From Njordibacter sp028825405 (lineage in GTDB: Bacteria > Pseudomonadota > Gammaproteobacteria > Pseudomonadales > Balneatricaceae), in NCBI RefSeq assembly GCF_047730065.1, contig NZ_CP159829.1, positions 1,240,001-1,304,000 on the forward strand: a DNA stretch of 64,000 bases, written 5' to 3'. The translations under genes and the position numbers were made by a program. Shown here one piece after another: positions 45,503-54,841 of the stretch. The notes beneath the pieces were generated by a model that did no database searches, had not been told where the DNA came from, and worked only from the letters and a program-made list of their open reading frames with translations. How positions within the stretch are numbered: the stretch's first letter is position 1; every line of letters starts with the position of its first letter.

Positions 45503-46555
45503 GTGCAAGCGCAATATGGAACAAAGGTGACACAAAAGATACTCAACGCATGGTATAGGGGTGCCTGGTGGTTATATTTACTGCAACCTTTCTCTAGTCT
45601 GTATTTATGGCTCAGGACTTGGCACCTTGCAAGACAACCTAAGGTGGGGAAAAATCCGCTACCCTTAGTGGTGATCGGCAATATTACCATTGGTGGTACT
45701 GGTAAAACGCCATTAGTAGTGGCCTTAGTCGCAGCTTTAAAAAAGCAAGGATTGCGGTGTGCAATTATCAGCCGTGGGTATGGTGGTAAGATAGGAGCAG
45801 GACCTCATTGTGTGAGTGCAGGGGATAGTGCCCATATGGTGGGTGATGAACCTTTGTTATTGAGCCAGTTAACGCAGGTGCCTGTTGTTGTGGGATGGTG
45901 CCGTAAAACCAGTATTGCGTGGCTGGCAAAGCAGAAACAATTTGATTTAGTCATCAGTGATGACGGTTTGCAGCATAGTGCCATTAAAGGTGACGTAGAA
46001 TGGTGCTTAATTGACGGCAAGCGTGGCCTTGGAAATGGTTTGTGTATCCCAGCAGGCCCCCTTAGAGAGCTGCCCATTAGGCTCACTCAGGTAGACCAGG
46101 TATTTATCACTGGGGTGGCCGATAGCAAAGTGGGCAAACAATTACAGCAACATATGCCAGATCAACTTGTGTGCAACATTGAACCTCAATTGGAGCGATT
46201 AAGGCGGGTGAGTGATGATGAAATTGTGCCTTGGCCTGATACCAATCAAATTATTGATGCGGTTGCTGCCATAGGACATCCTCAGCGTTTTTTTGATGAC
46301 TTACGTGATCGTGGCTATGAGGTCCATGGCAAAGGCTATACTGACCATTATCTATTCAAAGCCCACGATTTAGCTCAATGTAGGCTGATCATGACAGCTA
46401 AAGATGCAGTTAAGTGTCGACAGTTAGCGCAAGGAACGAGTGACCAACCACCTAAGCAGTGGTTATATGCAACTCAATCATTAACCATAGCACCTGCGCA
46501 AATTGATGCGCTGTTATTAAAGTTAGGTTTAAAACCTAACCACACTAATCCATAA
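45503..46555 (+). CDS. lpxK: Tetraacyldisaccharide 4'-kinase
   Basis: 350 residues from GTG 45503; a GTG at 45527 (then TQKILNAWYRG) matches the usual family start better but has only a weak GGA upstream, so the start is uncertain by 8 residues. Walker A-like GGTGKTP, then ISRGYGGK, VGDEPLLL and ISDDGLQH are the LpxK hallmarks. It phosphorylates the lipid A disaccharide at the inner membrane. An operon with ycaR, kdsB and murB follows with overlaps. Confidence 0.95.
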   Translation: MQAQYGTKVTQKILNAWYRGAWWLYLLQPFSSLYLWLRTWHLARQPKVGKNPLPLVVIGNITIGGTGKTPLVVALVAALKKQGLRCAIISRGYGGKIGAGPHCVSAGDSAHMVGDEPLLLSQLTQVPVVVGWCRKTSIAWLAKQKQFDLVISDDGLQHSAIKGDVEWCLIDGKRGLGNGLCIPAGPLRELPIRLTQVDQVFITGVADSKVGKQLQQHMPDQLVCNIEPQLERLRRVSDDEIVPWPDTNQIIDAVAAIGHPQRFFDDLRDRGYEVHGKGYTDHYLFKAHDLAQCRLIMTAKDAVKCRQLAQGTSDQPPKQWLYATQSLTIAPAQIDALLLKLGLKPNHTNP

Positions 46556-46568
46556 AATAAGGATCCCC

Positions 46569-46751
46569 ATGGATAAGAAATTATTAGAAGTTCTCGCCTG
46601 CCCTGTGAGCCACGGCCAGCTATTTTATCATGCCCATACCAATGAACTATTTTGCCCAGCTAGTGGCTTAGCTTACCCTATTGATGCTGGCATCCCTGTT
46701 TTGTTAGAGGCTCAAGCAAGGCCACTTACAGATGAAGAGAAGCAAGCTTAA
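46569..46751 (+). CDS. ycaR: Trm112/YcaR family small protein
   Basis: 60 residues: KLLEVLACPVSHGQL, YHAHTNELFCPASGLAYPIDAGIPVLL. This is the normal YcaR form between lpxK and kdsB in gammaproteobacteria. It has two of the zinc-type cysteines (CP and CPAS) instead of four. Bacterial function is unclear. Its stop overlaps the kdsB start by one base. Confidence 0.93.
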   Translation: MDKKLLEVLACPVSHGQLFYHAHTNELFCPASGLAYPIDAGIPVLLEAQARPLTDEEKQA

Positions 46752-47521
46752 TGGCATTTTCAGTGGTCATTCCTGCACGCTTTCAATCTAGTCGTTTACC
46801 AGGTAAACCGTTATTGGATCTCGGTGGTTTAAGTATGCTGCAACGAGTTTACCAGCAAGCATGCAAGAGTGATGCATCCCAAGTTTACATCGCTACAGAC
46901 CATGCCGATATTTTGTACCATGCAAAGGAGTTCTGCGAGCAAGTGATCATGACGCGTCAAGATCACTCCACAGGCACTGATCGATTGCAAGAGGTTGCTC
47001 AATATTTGTCTTTGGCCGATGATCACATCATAGTTAATGTGCAAGGTGATGAACCATTTATACCCCCGAGTTTAATTAATCAAGTCGCCAGTAACCTGCA
47101 GTACCAGTCCCATGCGTCTATTGCTACTTTAGCTGAGGCCATAGACGATATTGAACAGGTGTTTGATGCTAATGCAGTCAAAATAGTTCGCAATGACGCT
47201 AATATGGCGATGTATTTCTCCCGAGCGCCTCTGCCTTGGGATAGAAAATGGAATCAAGTTGATGCTAAGCAAGCACAAAAAGATGTGTACTTACGTCACA
47301 TTGGCCTCTACGCGTATCGGGTGGGATTTTTGCACCGTTATGTGAGTTGGCCACAGACGAATTATGAAAATATTGAGTGTCTTGAACAGCTTAGAGCTTT
47401 GCACTTCGGTGAAGGTATCCATGTGGACTTAGCGCCTGAGGGCATACCTGCTGGGATAGACACACCTGAAGATCTAATGCGAGTGCGCGCTTCTCTTAAT
47501 GTAGCAGTGTTTGAATCTTAA
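46751..47521 (+). CDS. kdsB: 3-deoxy-manno-octulosonate cytidylyltransferase
   Basis: 256 residues. Nucleotide-binding VVIPARFQSSRLPGKPL, VNVQGDEPFIPP, and C-terminal GIDTPEDLMRVR are diagnostic. It activates Kdo as CMP-Kdo for lipopolysaccharide core. It overlaps ycaR and murB by one base each, so ptpA, which lies here in Pseudomonas, is absent. Confidence 0.96.
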   Translation: MAFSVVIPARFQSSRLPGKPLLDLGGLSMLQRVYQQACKSDASQVYIATDHADILYHAKEFCEQVIMTRQDHSTGTDRLQEVAQYLSLADDHIIVNVQGDEPFIPPSLINQVASNLQYQSHASIATLAEAIDDIEQVFDANAVKIVRNDANMAMYFSRAPLPWDRKWNQVDAKQAQKDVYLRHIGLYAYRVGFLHRYVSWPQTNYENIECLEQLRALHFGEGIHVDLAPEGIPAGIDTPEDLMRVRASLNVAVFES

Positions 47522-48585
47522 TGAATCTGCAATACGATGTTAGCCTTAAACCTTATAACACCCTCAGTTTAGATGTTAAAGCTGCCTATTTTGTCTGCAT
47601 CAATGACCTGTATGATTTGGATGCTGTACGCAAATTTTGTCTTGATCAAAAGTGTCCGTGGCTACTCATAGGCGGTGGAAGTAACTTAGTATTAACCCAA
47701 GATTTTGAAGGGTTAGTAATGTTTATGTCCATGAATCAAGTATTCTGGCCAGTCGAGGCTGCATCAACTGAGCCAATGGATCATTTTACTGTAATTGTGC
47801 AAGCGGGTTATGATTGGGATCTTTTGGTTGCAGAGTCATTACTGAGAGGTGCTAGTGGGCTTGAAAATCTATCATTAATACCGGGGCAAGTCGGTGCCGC
47901 TCCGGTACAAAATATTGGCGCTTATGGGGTAGAGCTCAAGGACACTCTTGAAAGTGTTGAAGTGTTTGACTTTGATACGGGAAAAGCATTTACCCTGGCT
48001 GCGGTGGATTGCGAATTTGGTTACAGAGACAGTATATTTAAACGCCATCAATGTTGGATCATCACCCAAATCCAATTACGTTTAAGTCTTAATCATAAAC
48101 CACAAGTTGGCTATGGCATTATTGCAGACACTATTAAAGTCCTGTCTGGTGAAGTAGCCGCTAAAGCGTCTCCCCAACAAGTAAGAGATGCAGTGATCCA
48201 CATTCGCAGCGCTAAATTGCCAGATCCAAAAGATATCCCTAACGTTGGCAGCTTTTTTAAGAATCCTATCGTCAGCGATAGTAAAATGAAAACCTTAGCC
48301 CGTCAGTGGCCGGGACTTGTGGCATACGCAATAGGCTCTAATGAGCATAAGTTGGCAGCAGCTTGGTTAATTGACCAGTTAGGTTGGAAGGGTTTTGTAC
48401 AAGGTGAAGTGGGCGTGCATGAGCATCAAGCGCTCGTATTGGTTGGTTCAGGTGTCGCTACAGGTAAGGAAATTTTGGATTTAGCTCAACGAATCAAAGC
48501 TGATGTGGCTGAAAATTTTGGTGTCATGTTAGAAGTAGAACCTCGGCTGTTTAACGGCCGAGGTGAATTTTACCTAGAACTATAG
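47521..48585 (+). CDS. murB: UDP-N-acetylenolpyruvoylglucosamine reductase
   Basis: 354 residues, type I MurB as in E. coli (342). FAD-binding LIGGGSNLVL, GQVGAAPVQNIGAYGVELKD, the catalytic Ser region in VGSFFKNP, and C-terminal LEVEPRLFN. It reduces the enolpyruvyl group during peptidoglycan precursor synthesis. It ends one base before the convergent rne gene; a GC-rich dyad lies within its last codons. Confidence 0.95.
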   Translation: MNLQYDVSLKPYNTLSLDVKAAYFVCINDLYDLDAVRKFCLDQKCPWLLIGGGSNLVLTQDFEGLVMFMSMNQVFWPVEAASTEPMDHFTVIVQAGYDWDLLVAESLLRGASGLENLSLIPGQVGAAPVQNIGAYGVELKDTLESVEVFDFDTGKAFTLAAVDCEFGYRDSIFKRHQCWIITQIQLRLSLNHKPQVGYGIIADTIKVLSGEVAAKASPQQVRDAVIHIRSAKLPDPKDIPNVGSFFKNPIVSDSKMKTLARQWPGLVAYAIGSNEHKLAAAWLIDQLGWKGFVQGEVGVHEHQALVLVGSGVATGKEILDLAQRIKADVAENFGVMLEVEPRLFNGRGEFYLEL

Positions 48586-48586
48586 T

Positions 48587-51481
48587 CTAGCCCTCTTTAG
48601 CGGAAGCTTCCTCTGCCGCTGCTTTTTCACGGCGACGTTTCTCACGCGGATCGTTGTGGGCTCTTTGGCGAGATGAGCTAGGGGCAGCGTTTTCTCCATC
48701 ACCGGTTGGCTTAACTTCTTCTAAGGCGTGGGCCGCCTTAGCCTCAAGAGGCTGCTCTGATATAGCAGTAGCGCTAGATTCTTTAACTGGTGTTGTAACC
48801 GACTCAGGATCTGATTCAGTAACTGGCGCAGCAACTTCAGCCTTGACTCGAGTTCTGCTCTTTACTTTGGTTGGAGCTTTAGTAGCCTCTACTTCAACTT
48901 GGTCAGTCACTCCTTCAATCACTGCTTCGGGAGTCAACTCCGTGACAACTTGTTGAGATGTACTAGTAGTTGCTTCCACAGCCACTTTAACGGCGACCTC
49001 TGGAGCATTCTCAACCGCATCACTAGTCTTATCTGTAGTGGTTTTTTCACTCAGGGTTTCAACTACTGCTTCGCTCGTTTTAGTTTCTTTAGGCTTACGT
49101 TCACGTGGTTTACGTTGACGCGGTTTTTTATCAGCAGTGTCTTTTTTGGTGGTTTCTTCTTTACTTGCCTCTTCTGCATCAGAATCAGTTTCATCGACCG
49201 TCACAGTTGGACTTTCAATCCCGACTTCAGCAACGACTTCAGGCTGAGCTACAATTTCAGTCGTCAAAAGCTCGACAGGAGCTTCGGTGCCATTCGTTTC
49301 TAAAGCTTGATCAACTGTTGATTCAAGTGTTGCTTTAGCGTTGCTACGCTTACCACTGCGATCACGACGACGTTTCTGATCACGACTGCGGTTAGCATTC
49401 GATTCATAAGCCTCCTCTGGTGCTGCAGGGGTTGGCATGACTGCGTCTAATGGTTCGACAGTTTTAGACTCTCGACTTTTATTGCGAGTCTCCTGGCGGC
49501 GATTATTGCGTTTTTCATCTGTGTTACGCTCATTCTTGCGCTCGGCATTACGACTGTCGTTGCGAGCATCTGCTGAACTCACTTCGCTCCGTTTCTCGTC
49601 TCTAGACTCATTACGTGGCTCATTGCGTCTATTGCCATTGCGACCACGACGTCGATCATCATTTTGATTACGGTTTTGAGTATTCCGAGCACTATTGCGC
49701 GAATCGTTGCGAGCAGATGTTGGTTTAGTTGGCGCTTTTGCGACGACCTCGTTCTTCGGTGCACCATTAATTAAACGACCTAGGGCACTGATAATGCGTG
49801 AGCCTAGACTCTCCGATGAAGCTCGCTTAACTGGAGTAATACTGGTCTTAACTGGGGCAGTTGACTCTTGCGCGGTGGGTTTTGCGACCTGAATACTTTG
49901 AACCGCTGGCTTTTCTGTGGCTAGAGGGGTCTTAGCATCAAATTCCTTTGCATCAAAGTGATGTTGAACTAAATCTATCTCGTAACTCGTTTCACTGGCT
50001 TGGGCGGCTTCATGGTCATCCCTAAGGCGGCTCACTTCAAAGTGTGGTGTATCCATTTGTGGGTTTGGAATGATCACAATGCGAACGCCCGCAGTTTTTT
50101 CAACTTCTAATATTTCGGCACGCTTCTCGTTGAGAAGGTAAGTCGCCATGTTGACTGGCAATACGACCCTAATTTCAGCGGAGCGATCTTTACTTGCCTC
50201 TTCGTTGATTAAACGAATGATCGACAGGGCTAGAGATGCTACATCACGAATACTGCCTTGACCACTGCAACGAGGACAAACGATGCCTGAAGTTTCCCCT
50301 AAAGATGGACGCAAACGCTGACGTGACATTTCCATTAAACCAAACCGAGAAATACGACCCACTTGCACACGCGCACGGTCAAGCTTGAGGCTGTCACGGA
50401 GTTTGTTTTCTACAGCACGTTGGTTGCGCATAGGCCCCATGTCGATAAAATCGATCACAACTAAACCACCCATGTCACGCAAGCGCAGCTGGCGGGCAAT
50501 CTCCTCGGCTGCTTCTAGATTAGTGTTCAGCGCCGTTTCTTCAATGTCACTGCCTTTAGTCGCTCGAGCTGAGTTAATGTCTATTGAGACTAGAGCTTCA
50601 GTGGGATCAATAACAATGGCTCCACCGGAGGGCAGGGTCACCTCGCGTTGAAACGCAGTTTCTATTTGAGATTCAATCTGAAAACGATTAAACAAGGGGG
50701 TTTCCTGGTCGTACAGCTTGATCTTATTCTCATAGCTTGGCATCACTTGTTGCACAAAAGTTAACACGTCTTGGTAAACTTTAGGCTCATCAATTAGCAC
50801 TTCACTGATGTCTGGACGCAAATAGTCGCGCATCGCACGGATAATGACATTACTTTCTTGGTAAATTAAGAAGGGGGCTGGGTGTTTGTCCGAAGCGACA
50901 GTAATAGAATCCCACAACTGCTGCAAGTAATCGAGGTCCCATTGGATGTCCTCAGCACTGCGGCCAATGCCAGCTGTGCGCACTATAACGCCCGATTCGG
51001 CAGGCACAGTCAATTGATTCATTACATCGCGCAACTGAGAGCGTTCTTCACCTTCAATGCGGCGAGAAATGCCACCTGCCCGAGGGTTATTGGGCATTAG
51101 TACCAAATAACGTCCAGCCAAGCTTATAAAAGTAGTTAACGCAGCGCCTTTATTACCGCGCTCTTCTTTGTCGATCTGAACAACAATTTCCTGGCCCTCT
51201 TTCACCAGTTCTCGGATACTAGAACGGCTACTTTGGGATTGGTCTTTGAAGTACTCTCGAGAGATTTCTTTGAGGGGTAAGAACCCATGGCGTTCGGAAC
51301 CATAGTCTACGAACGCAGCTTCTAAGCTGGGTTCTACACGGGTAATCCGGCCACGGTATATATTGGCTTTCTTTTGTTCACGAGCGCCAGATTCAATATC
51401 TAGATCAAACATACGCTGGCCATCGACCAGAGCAACGCGCAACTCTTCAGAGTGAGTTGCATTAATAAGCATTCTTTTCAT
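48587..51481 (-). CDS. rne: Ribonuclease E
   Basis: 964 residues from ATG 51481 (MKRMLINATHSEELR), the usual RNase E start; an upstream frame to 51520 is ignored. S1 domain about 37-120, 5' sensor, RNase H-like and DNase I-like domains, metal ligands D301 and D344 (IDINSARATKG, VVIDFIDM) and the Zn-link CPRCSGQG (C402, C405). Residues about 500-964 are a disordered scaffold with an Arg/Asn-rich RNA-binding stretch (about 590-690) and long acidic Glu/Thr/Val repeats. A degradosome scaffold is expected, but no enolase- or PNPase-binding segment was identified. Confidence 0.95.
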   Translation of the reverse strand: MKRMLINATHSEELRVALVDGQRMFDLDIESGAREQKKANIYRGRITRVEPSLEAAFVDYGSERHGFLPLKEISREYFKDQSQSSRSSIRELVKEGQEIVVQIDKEERGNKGAALTTFISLAGRYLVLMPNNPRAGGISRRIEGEERSQLRDVMNQLTVPAESGVIVRTAGIGRSAEDIQWDLDYLQQLWDSITVASDKHPAPFLIYQESNVIIRAMRDYLRPDISEVLIDEPKVYQDVLTFVQQVMPSYENKIKLYDQETPLFNRFQIESQIETAFQREVTLPSGGAIVIDPTEALVSIDINSARATKGSDIEETALNTNLEAAEEIARQLRLRDMGGLVVIDFIDMGPMRNQRAVENKLRDSLKLDRARVQVGRISRFGLMEMSRQRLRPSLGETSGIVCPRCSGQGSIRDVASLALSIIRLINEEASKDRSAEIRVVLPVNMATYLLNEKRAEILEVEKTAGVRIVIIPNPQMDTPHFEVSRLRDDHEAAQASETSYEIDLVQHHFDAKEFDAKTPLATEKPAVQSIQVAKPTAQESTAPVKTSITPVKRASSESLGSRIISALGRLINGAPKNEVVAKAPTKPTSARNDSRNSARNTQNRNQNDDRRRGRNGNRRNEPRNESRDEKRSEVSSADARNDSRNAERKNERNTDEKRNNRRQETRNKSRESKTVEPLDAVMPTPAAPEEAYESNANRSRDQKRRRDRSGKRSNAKATLESTVDQALETNGTEAPVELLTTEIVAQPEVVAEVGIESPTVTVDETDSDAEEASKEETTKKDTADKKPRQRKPRERKPKETKTSEAVVETLSEKTTTDKTSDAVENAPEVAVKVAVEATTSTSQQVVTELTPEAVIEGVTDQVEVEATKAPTKVKSRTRVKAEVAAPVTESDPESVTTPVKESSATAISEQPLEAKAAHALEEVKPTGDGENAAPSSSRQRAHNDPREKRRREKAAAEEASAKEG

Positions 51482-51618
51482 GGTGTTCAAATTTCTTGAA
51501 ACCCATCTACCCAACGGCAATTAATATTTTGACGGGTGCACAAGAGTTCGTTAGAGCCCTAACGGTGGAGGAAACCATTACCTTCTCGGATAAATGTAAA
51601 TTGAATTATGCAATTCAC

Positions 51619-51648
51619 ATTATGTTATTGGTCTGTTTTATTTAGCAA
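51619..51648 (-). promoter_or_regulatory. Possible rne promoter
   Basis: On the minus strand TTGCTA (51648-51643, 4 of 6) and CATAAT (51624-51619, 5 of 6) are 18 bp apart. Transcription would start near 51612 and leave a leader of about 130 nt before the rne ATG. Other AT-rich hexamers lie nearby, so the assignment is tentative. Confidence 0.35.
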
Positions 51649-51715
51649 TATCAATCATATAGGTTAACGTACAAGTTCACTCACCAGCAGCTCAAATCAT
51701 ATGAAAAGGCTCTGT

Positions 51716-51937
51716 TTATTCTATAGATTGGGACATTGCCCCTTTTGTGCCTACTTCAACACTGTCATCTTTGTTCAGACCGGTCCATGGGTAGGGTACA
51801 TCTCCACCTAAACACCTAGCATAAATTAATTCGCCGTAACTGGGTAAAACGGGTTGTTTTACGTTAAATAACTGGGAATACCCCAAGTTACAGCCTATTT
51901 CATTTGGATTTTGAGGTGCTGAGTAATAATCAAGCAT
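51716..51937 (-). CDS. Doubtful small ORF upstream of rne
   Basis: 73 codons with a protein-like composition (MLDYYSAPQNPNEIG, GYSQLFNVKQPVLPSYGEL, PYPWTGLN). No Shine-Dalgarno precedes the ATG, and no family is recognised. The frame stays open for about 12 codons before the ATG, so it could also be the remnant of a larger gene. It would lie upstream of the proposed rne promoter. Function cannot be given. Confidence 0.25.
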   Translation of the reverse strand: MLDYYSAPQNPNEIGCNLGYSQLFNVKQPVLPSYGELIYARCLGGDVPYPWTGLNKDDSVEVGTKGAMSQSIE

Positions 51938-52104
51938 AACGTCAAAATCAACGGGCTGGGTTTGTCAGGCCCCACCTAAAATTGGTTAACTGAACTGGGC
52001 CATTATATTTGTGCCCACTGACTGTTTCAATGTCAGTTTCAGTGACCATATGTTACCATTTAAGGCCTTGTCCCGCAAATAATTAAGCCACTAGTTTAAC
52101 GTTT

Positions 52105-53070
52105 ATGCCACAAAAGCCAACCCCCCCACCCCCGTTGACTGCATCGGTTGTTAAATTCATTCCTATTGATGATGATAGGGCCGGGCAGCGTATCGATAAT
52201 TTTCTCATGACCCAGCTCAAAGGGGCTCCTAAAAGCTTAATTTACCGCATTGTAAGAAAGGGGGAAGTACGGGTTAACAAAGGCCGTATTAAACCAGATT
52301 ATAAACTCAAAACTGGTGACCTTGTGCGCGTGCCACCCGTTAAGTTACCAGCGCCAAATGCGCCGCCAGCGGTAGGCAAAGGCCTAGAAAAACAGTTACG
52401 TGAGGCCATTTTATACGAAAGTGCGGGTTTGCTGATTATCAATAAACCCCATGGTTTAGCAGTACATGGCGGTAGTGGCATCAACCTTGGTTTGATTGAA
52501 AGCTTGCGTCAATTATACCCAAGTGAGCGGTCTTTAGAACTCGTACACCGACTAGATAGAGATACTTCGGGCTGTATTATGGTGGCTAAAAAACGCTCCA
52601 CTTTGAGAGCCATTCACGCCCAACTTAGAGAAGGTGGTATCGACAAGGTTTACCAAGCATTAGTCATTGGTGGCTGGCCCAGATCTTGTCAAAAAGTGGA
52701 TGCCCCGTTAATGAAAAATGTGGTGCAGTCTGGTGAACGCATGGTGCGGGTAGCGCAGGACGGTAAACGCTGTATTACAAGCTATCGAGTGCTACAAAAC
52801 TTAGGTCAATTCACCCTCATTGAGGCTAAACCCATAACGGGTAGAACCCACCAAATTCGGGTGCATTGCCAGCATATGGGGCATCCAATAGTGGGTGATC
52901 CTAAGTATGGTTTAGACGATGTTAATCTAATACAGCGACAGTTAGGGTTAAATAGACTATTTTTGCATGCTGCTCAGTTGCGTTTGGTCGACCCAAGTAC
53001 GGATAAAAAAATCGATGTACGAGCGCCCTTAGATCAGCGGTTACAAAGCGCTGTTGACCGTTTGTGCTAA
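52105..53070 (+). CDS. rluC: 23S rRNA pseudouridine synthase RluC
   Basis: 321 residues. N-terminal S4 domain (about 27-85: GQRIDNFLMTQLKGAPKSLIYRIVRKGEVRVNKGR), then the RluA-type catalytic domain with HRLDRDTSG (catalytic D151) and GRTHQIRVH. RluC modifies positions 955, 2504 and 2580 of 23S rRNA in E. coli. Divergence from rne is the classical E. coli and Pseudomonas arrangement, which fixes the assignment among RluA/C/D paralogues. Confidence 0.95.
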   Translation: MPQKPTPPPPLTASVVKFIPIDDDRAGQRIDNFLMTQLKGAPKSLIYRIVRKGEVRVNKGRIKPDYKLKTGDLVRVPPVKLPAPNAPPAVGKGLEKQLREAILYESAGLLIINKPHGLAVHGGSGINLGLIESLRQLYPSERSLELVHRLDRDTSGCIMVAKKRSTLRAIHAQLREGGIDKVYQALVIGGWPRSCQKVDAPLMKNVVQSGERMVRVAQDGKRCITSYRVLQNLGQFTLIEAKPITGRTHQIRVHCQHMGHPIVGDPKYGLDDVNLIQRQLGLNRLFLHAAQLRLVDPSTDKKIDVRAPLDQRLQSAVDRLC

Positions 53071-53157
53071 AATCAGACTAATGCGTACTGCGGCTGGCAC
53101 TATTAATATTGTTTCGTTATGCTCCAGACCGTTTAGAAATCAAAGCAGGTGCCCTTT

Positions 53158-54771
53158 ATGTATAACACTGATCTAGATAAAAATAAGGCCAACTTTCAAA
53201 GCCTATCACCTTTGTCGATGCTCAAACGCGCTGCACAGGTCTACCCAGCGGTCGAAGCCCAAGTATATGGTCAGATACGTCGCACTTGGTTGCAAACATA
53301 TCAACGAGCCTGCGCTATGACTGATGCACTCAAAGGTAGGGGTGTAGGGCTTGGCGATACGATTTCTTTAGTCGCTCATAACGGTCCAGAATTATTTGAA
53401 TCCCATTATTCAGTGCCCATGTCTGGGGCCGTGCTTAATGCTATCAACACCCGTTTAGACGCGAAAACGATTGCTTTTATTTTTGATCATGCTGAAACTA
53501 AAGTGGTGTTTGTAGACCGAGAGTTTTCTGAGACAGTGGCCTTAGCACTGACTTTGTGTCAGGTAAACCCATTGGTCGTAGACATAGATGACCCTACTTT
53601 TGGGGGCGGTCGGCTTATTGGGGAGTTGACTTATGAACAGCTTATTGGTGAAGGGGATCCGAACAGCCAGTGGCATATGCCAGCAGATGAGTGGCAGGCC
53701 ATCAGTCTGAATTACACATCGGGTACCACAGGCAACCCCAAAGGAGTGGTTTACCATCACCGTGGGGCTTACTTAACAGCTATGAGCATGGCGTTTAGCT
53801 GGGATATGCCTAAGTACCCTAAATTTCTGACCGTAGTGCCTATGTTTCACTGTAATGGCTGGTGTTTCCCGTGGACCACAGCTTTAATGGCTGGAACTAA
53901 TATTTTTATTAGACATTTGAAACCAGAAGTTCTACTTAAACTTATTAAGCAAGAGCAAGTAACGCATTTTGGTGGAGCACCGATCGTACTCAATATGCTT
54001 AATAACGCTGATGAAAAAGACAAAACTGGCATTACCCATCAGGTTAAAGTGATGACCGCGGGTGCAGCTCCTCCAGCAGCTGTTATTGAAGCGATGGAAA
54101 AATTAGGCTTTGATGTGACACATGTTTATGGCCTAACTGAAACTTATGGCGCTTGTGTGATTTGTGAGTGGCAGCCAGATTTGTGGGACCATTTGCCCAA
54201 GTCAAAGCAAGCGGCGTTAAAGGCTCGCCAGGGAGTAAGAAGCCCAGCACAAGAGGATCACTCGGTCATGGATACAGAATCGATGCGACCTGTCCCCAAA
54301 GATGGCGAAACGATTGGTGAAATTTGTTTACGTGGCAACATGGTTATGAAAGGTTACCTTAAAAACCCATCTGCAACAGCTGAAGCTTTTGTGGGTGGCT
54401 GGTTTCGCACTGGTGATTTGGCAGTTTGGCATGCCGATGGCTACATGGAAATTAAGGATCGAGCGAAAGATATTATTATTTCAGGAGGAGAAAATATTTC
54501 TTCAATCGAAATAGAGAGTGTACTCTACAGCCATCCAGCAGTTTTTGAAGCTGCTGTTGTGGCAAGGCCTGATGAGAAATGGGGAGAAACCCCATGCGCT
54601 TTTGTGACCTTAAAACCTGATACCGAAGCAACAGAAGTAGAACTGATTTCCTATTGTAGGGACAGTATGGCGCGCTTTAAAGTACCCAAACATGTTGTGT
54701 TTGGCTCCTTGCCAAAAACAGCGACAGGTAAAATACAAAAATTTGTACTGCGTAAAATGGTGCCTGTTTAG
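53158..54771 (+). CDS. AMP-forming acyl-CoA ligase, DmdB-like
   Basis: 537 residues from ATG 53158, preceded by CAGGTG; a GTG at 53149 overlaps that site. Adenylation motifs: P-loop YTSGTTGNPKGVVYHH, GLTETYGA, the hinge GWFRTGDLAVWHADGY, SGGENISSIEIE, and the catalytic Lys in TATGKIQKF. The family covers medium-chain acyl-CoA synthetases and DmdB, which activates 3-methylmercaptopropionate from DMSP. A DmdC-like dehydrogenase and a MaoC hydratase lie 1-4 kb downstream. Fatty-acid use and DMSP-derived acid use are both possible. Confidence 0.87.
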   Translation: MYNTDLDKNKANFQSLSPLSMLKRAAQVYPAVEAQVYGQIRRTWLQTYQRACAMTDALKGRGVGLGDTISLVAHNGPELFESHYSVPMSGAVLNAINTRLDAKTIAFIFDHAETKVVFVDREFSETVALALTLCQVNPLVVDIDDPTFGGGRLIGELTYEQLIGEGDPNSQWHMPADEWQAISLNYTSGTTGNPKGVVYHHRGAYLTAMSMAFSWDMPKYPKFLTVVPMFHCNGWCFPWTTALMAGTNIFIRHLKPEVLLKLIKQEQVTHFGGAPIVLNMLNNADEKDKTGITHQVKVMTAGAAPPAAVIEAMEKLGFDVTHVYGLTETYGACVICEWQPDLWDHLPKSKQAALKARQGVRSPAQEDHSVMDTESMRPVPKDGETIGEICLRGNMVMKGYLKNPSATAEAFVGGWFRTGDLAVWHADGYMEIKDRAKDIIISGGENISSIEIESVLYSHPAVFEAAVVARPDEKWGETPCAFVTLKPDTEATEVELISYCRDSMARFKVPKHVVFGSLPKTATGKIQKFVLRKMVPV

Positions 54772-54841
54772 CTAAATTAGGGTAGAATTTTGTAGGTTTT
54801 AAAAAGATTAATTTTTGACCTATTATAACTCTCAGAGACAA

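Larger units (their letters stand above)
51482..52104. other. Long divergent intergenic region between rne and rluC
   Basis: 623 bp. The rne-proximal 130-230 bp probably hold the rne promoter and leader, which in E. coli is a structured autoregulatory element; hairpin-forming GTTAGGGCTCTAAC and GGTAATGGTTTCC text is visible on the minus strand at about 51548-51585. A doubtful 73-codon frame occupies 51716-51937. The remaining part before rluC is AT-rich, with no element I can name. Confidence 0.5.

Noticed and set aside
48541..48564. Perfect 7-bp GC-rich dyad (CCTCGGC ... GCCGAGG) at the murB/rne junction, terminator-like
   Set aside because: It lies inside the last codons of murB, encodes the conserved PRLFNGRGE text and has no T-run on either side, so coding constraint explains it well enough.
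48899..49303. 134-codon plus-strand frame opposite the RNase E tail
   Set aside because: Antisense shadow of a low-complexity coding region; Phe/Ser-rich translation with no start signal.
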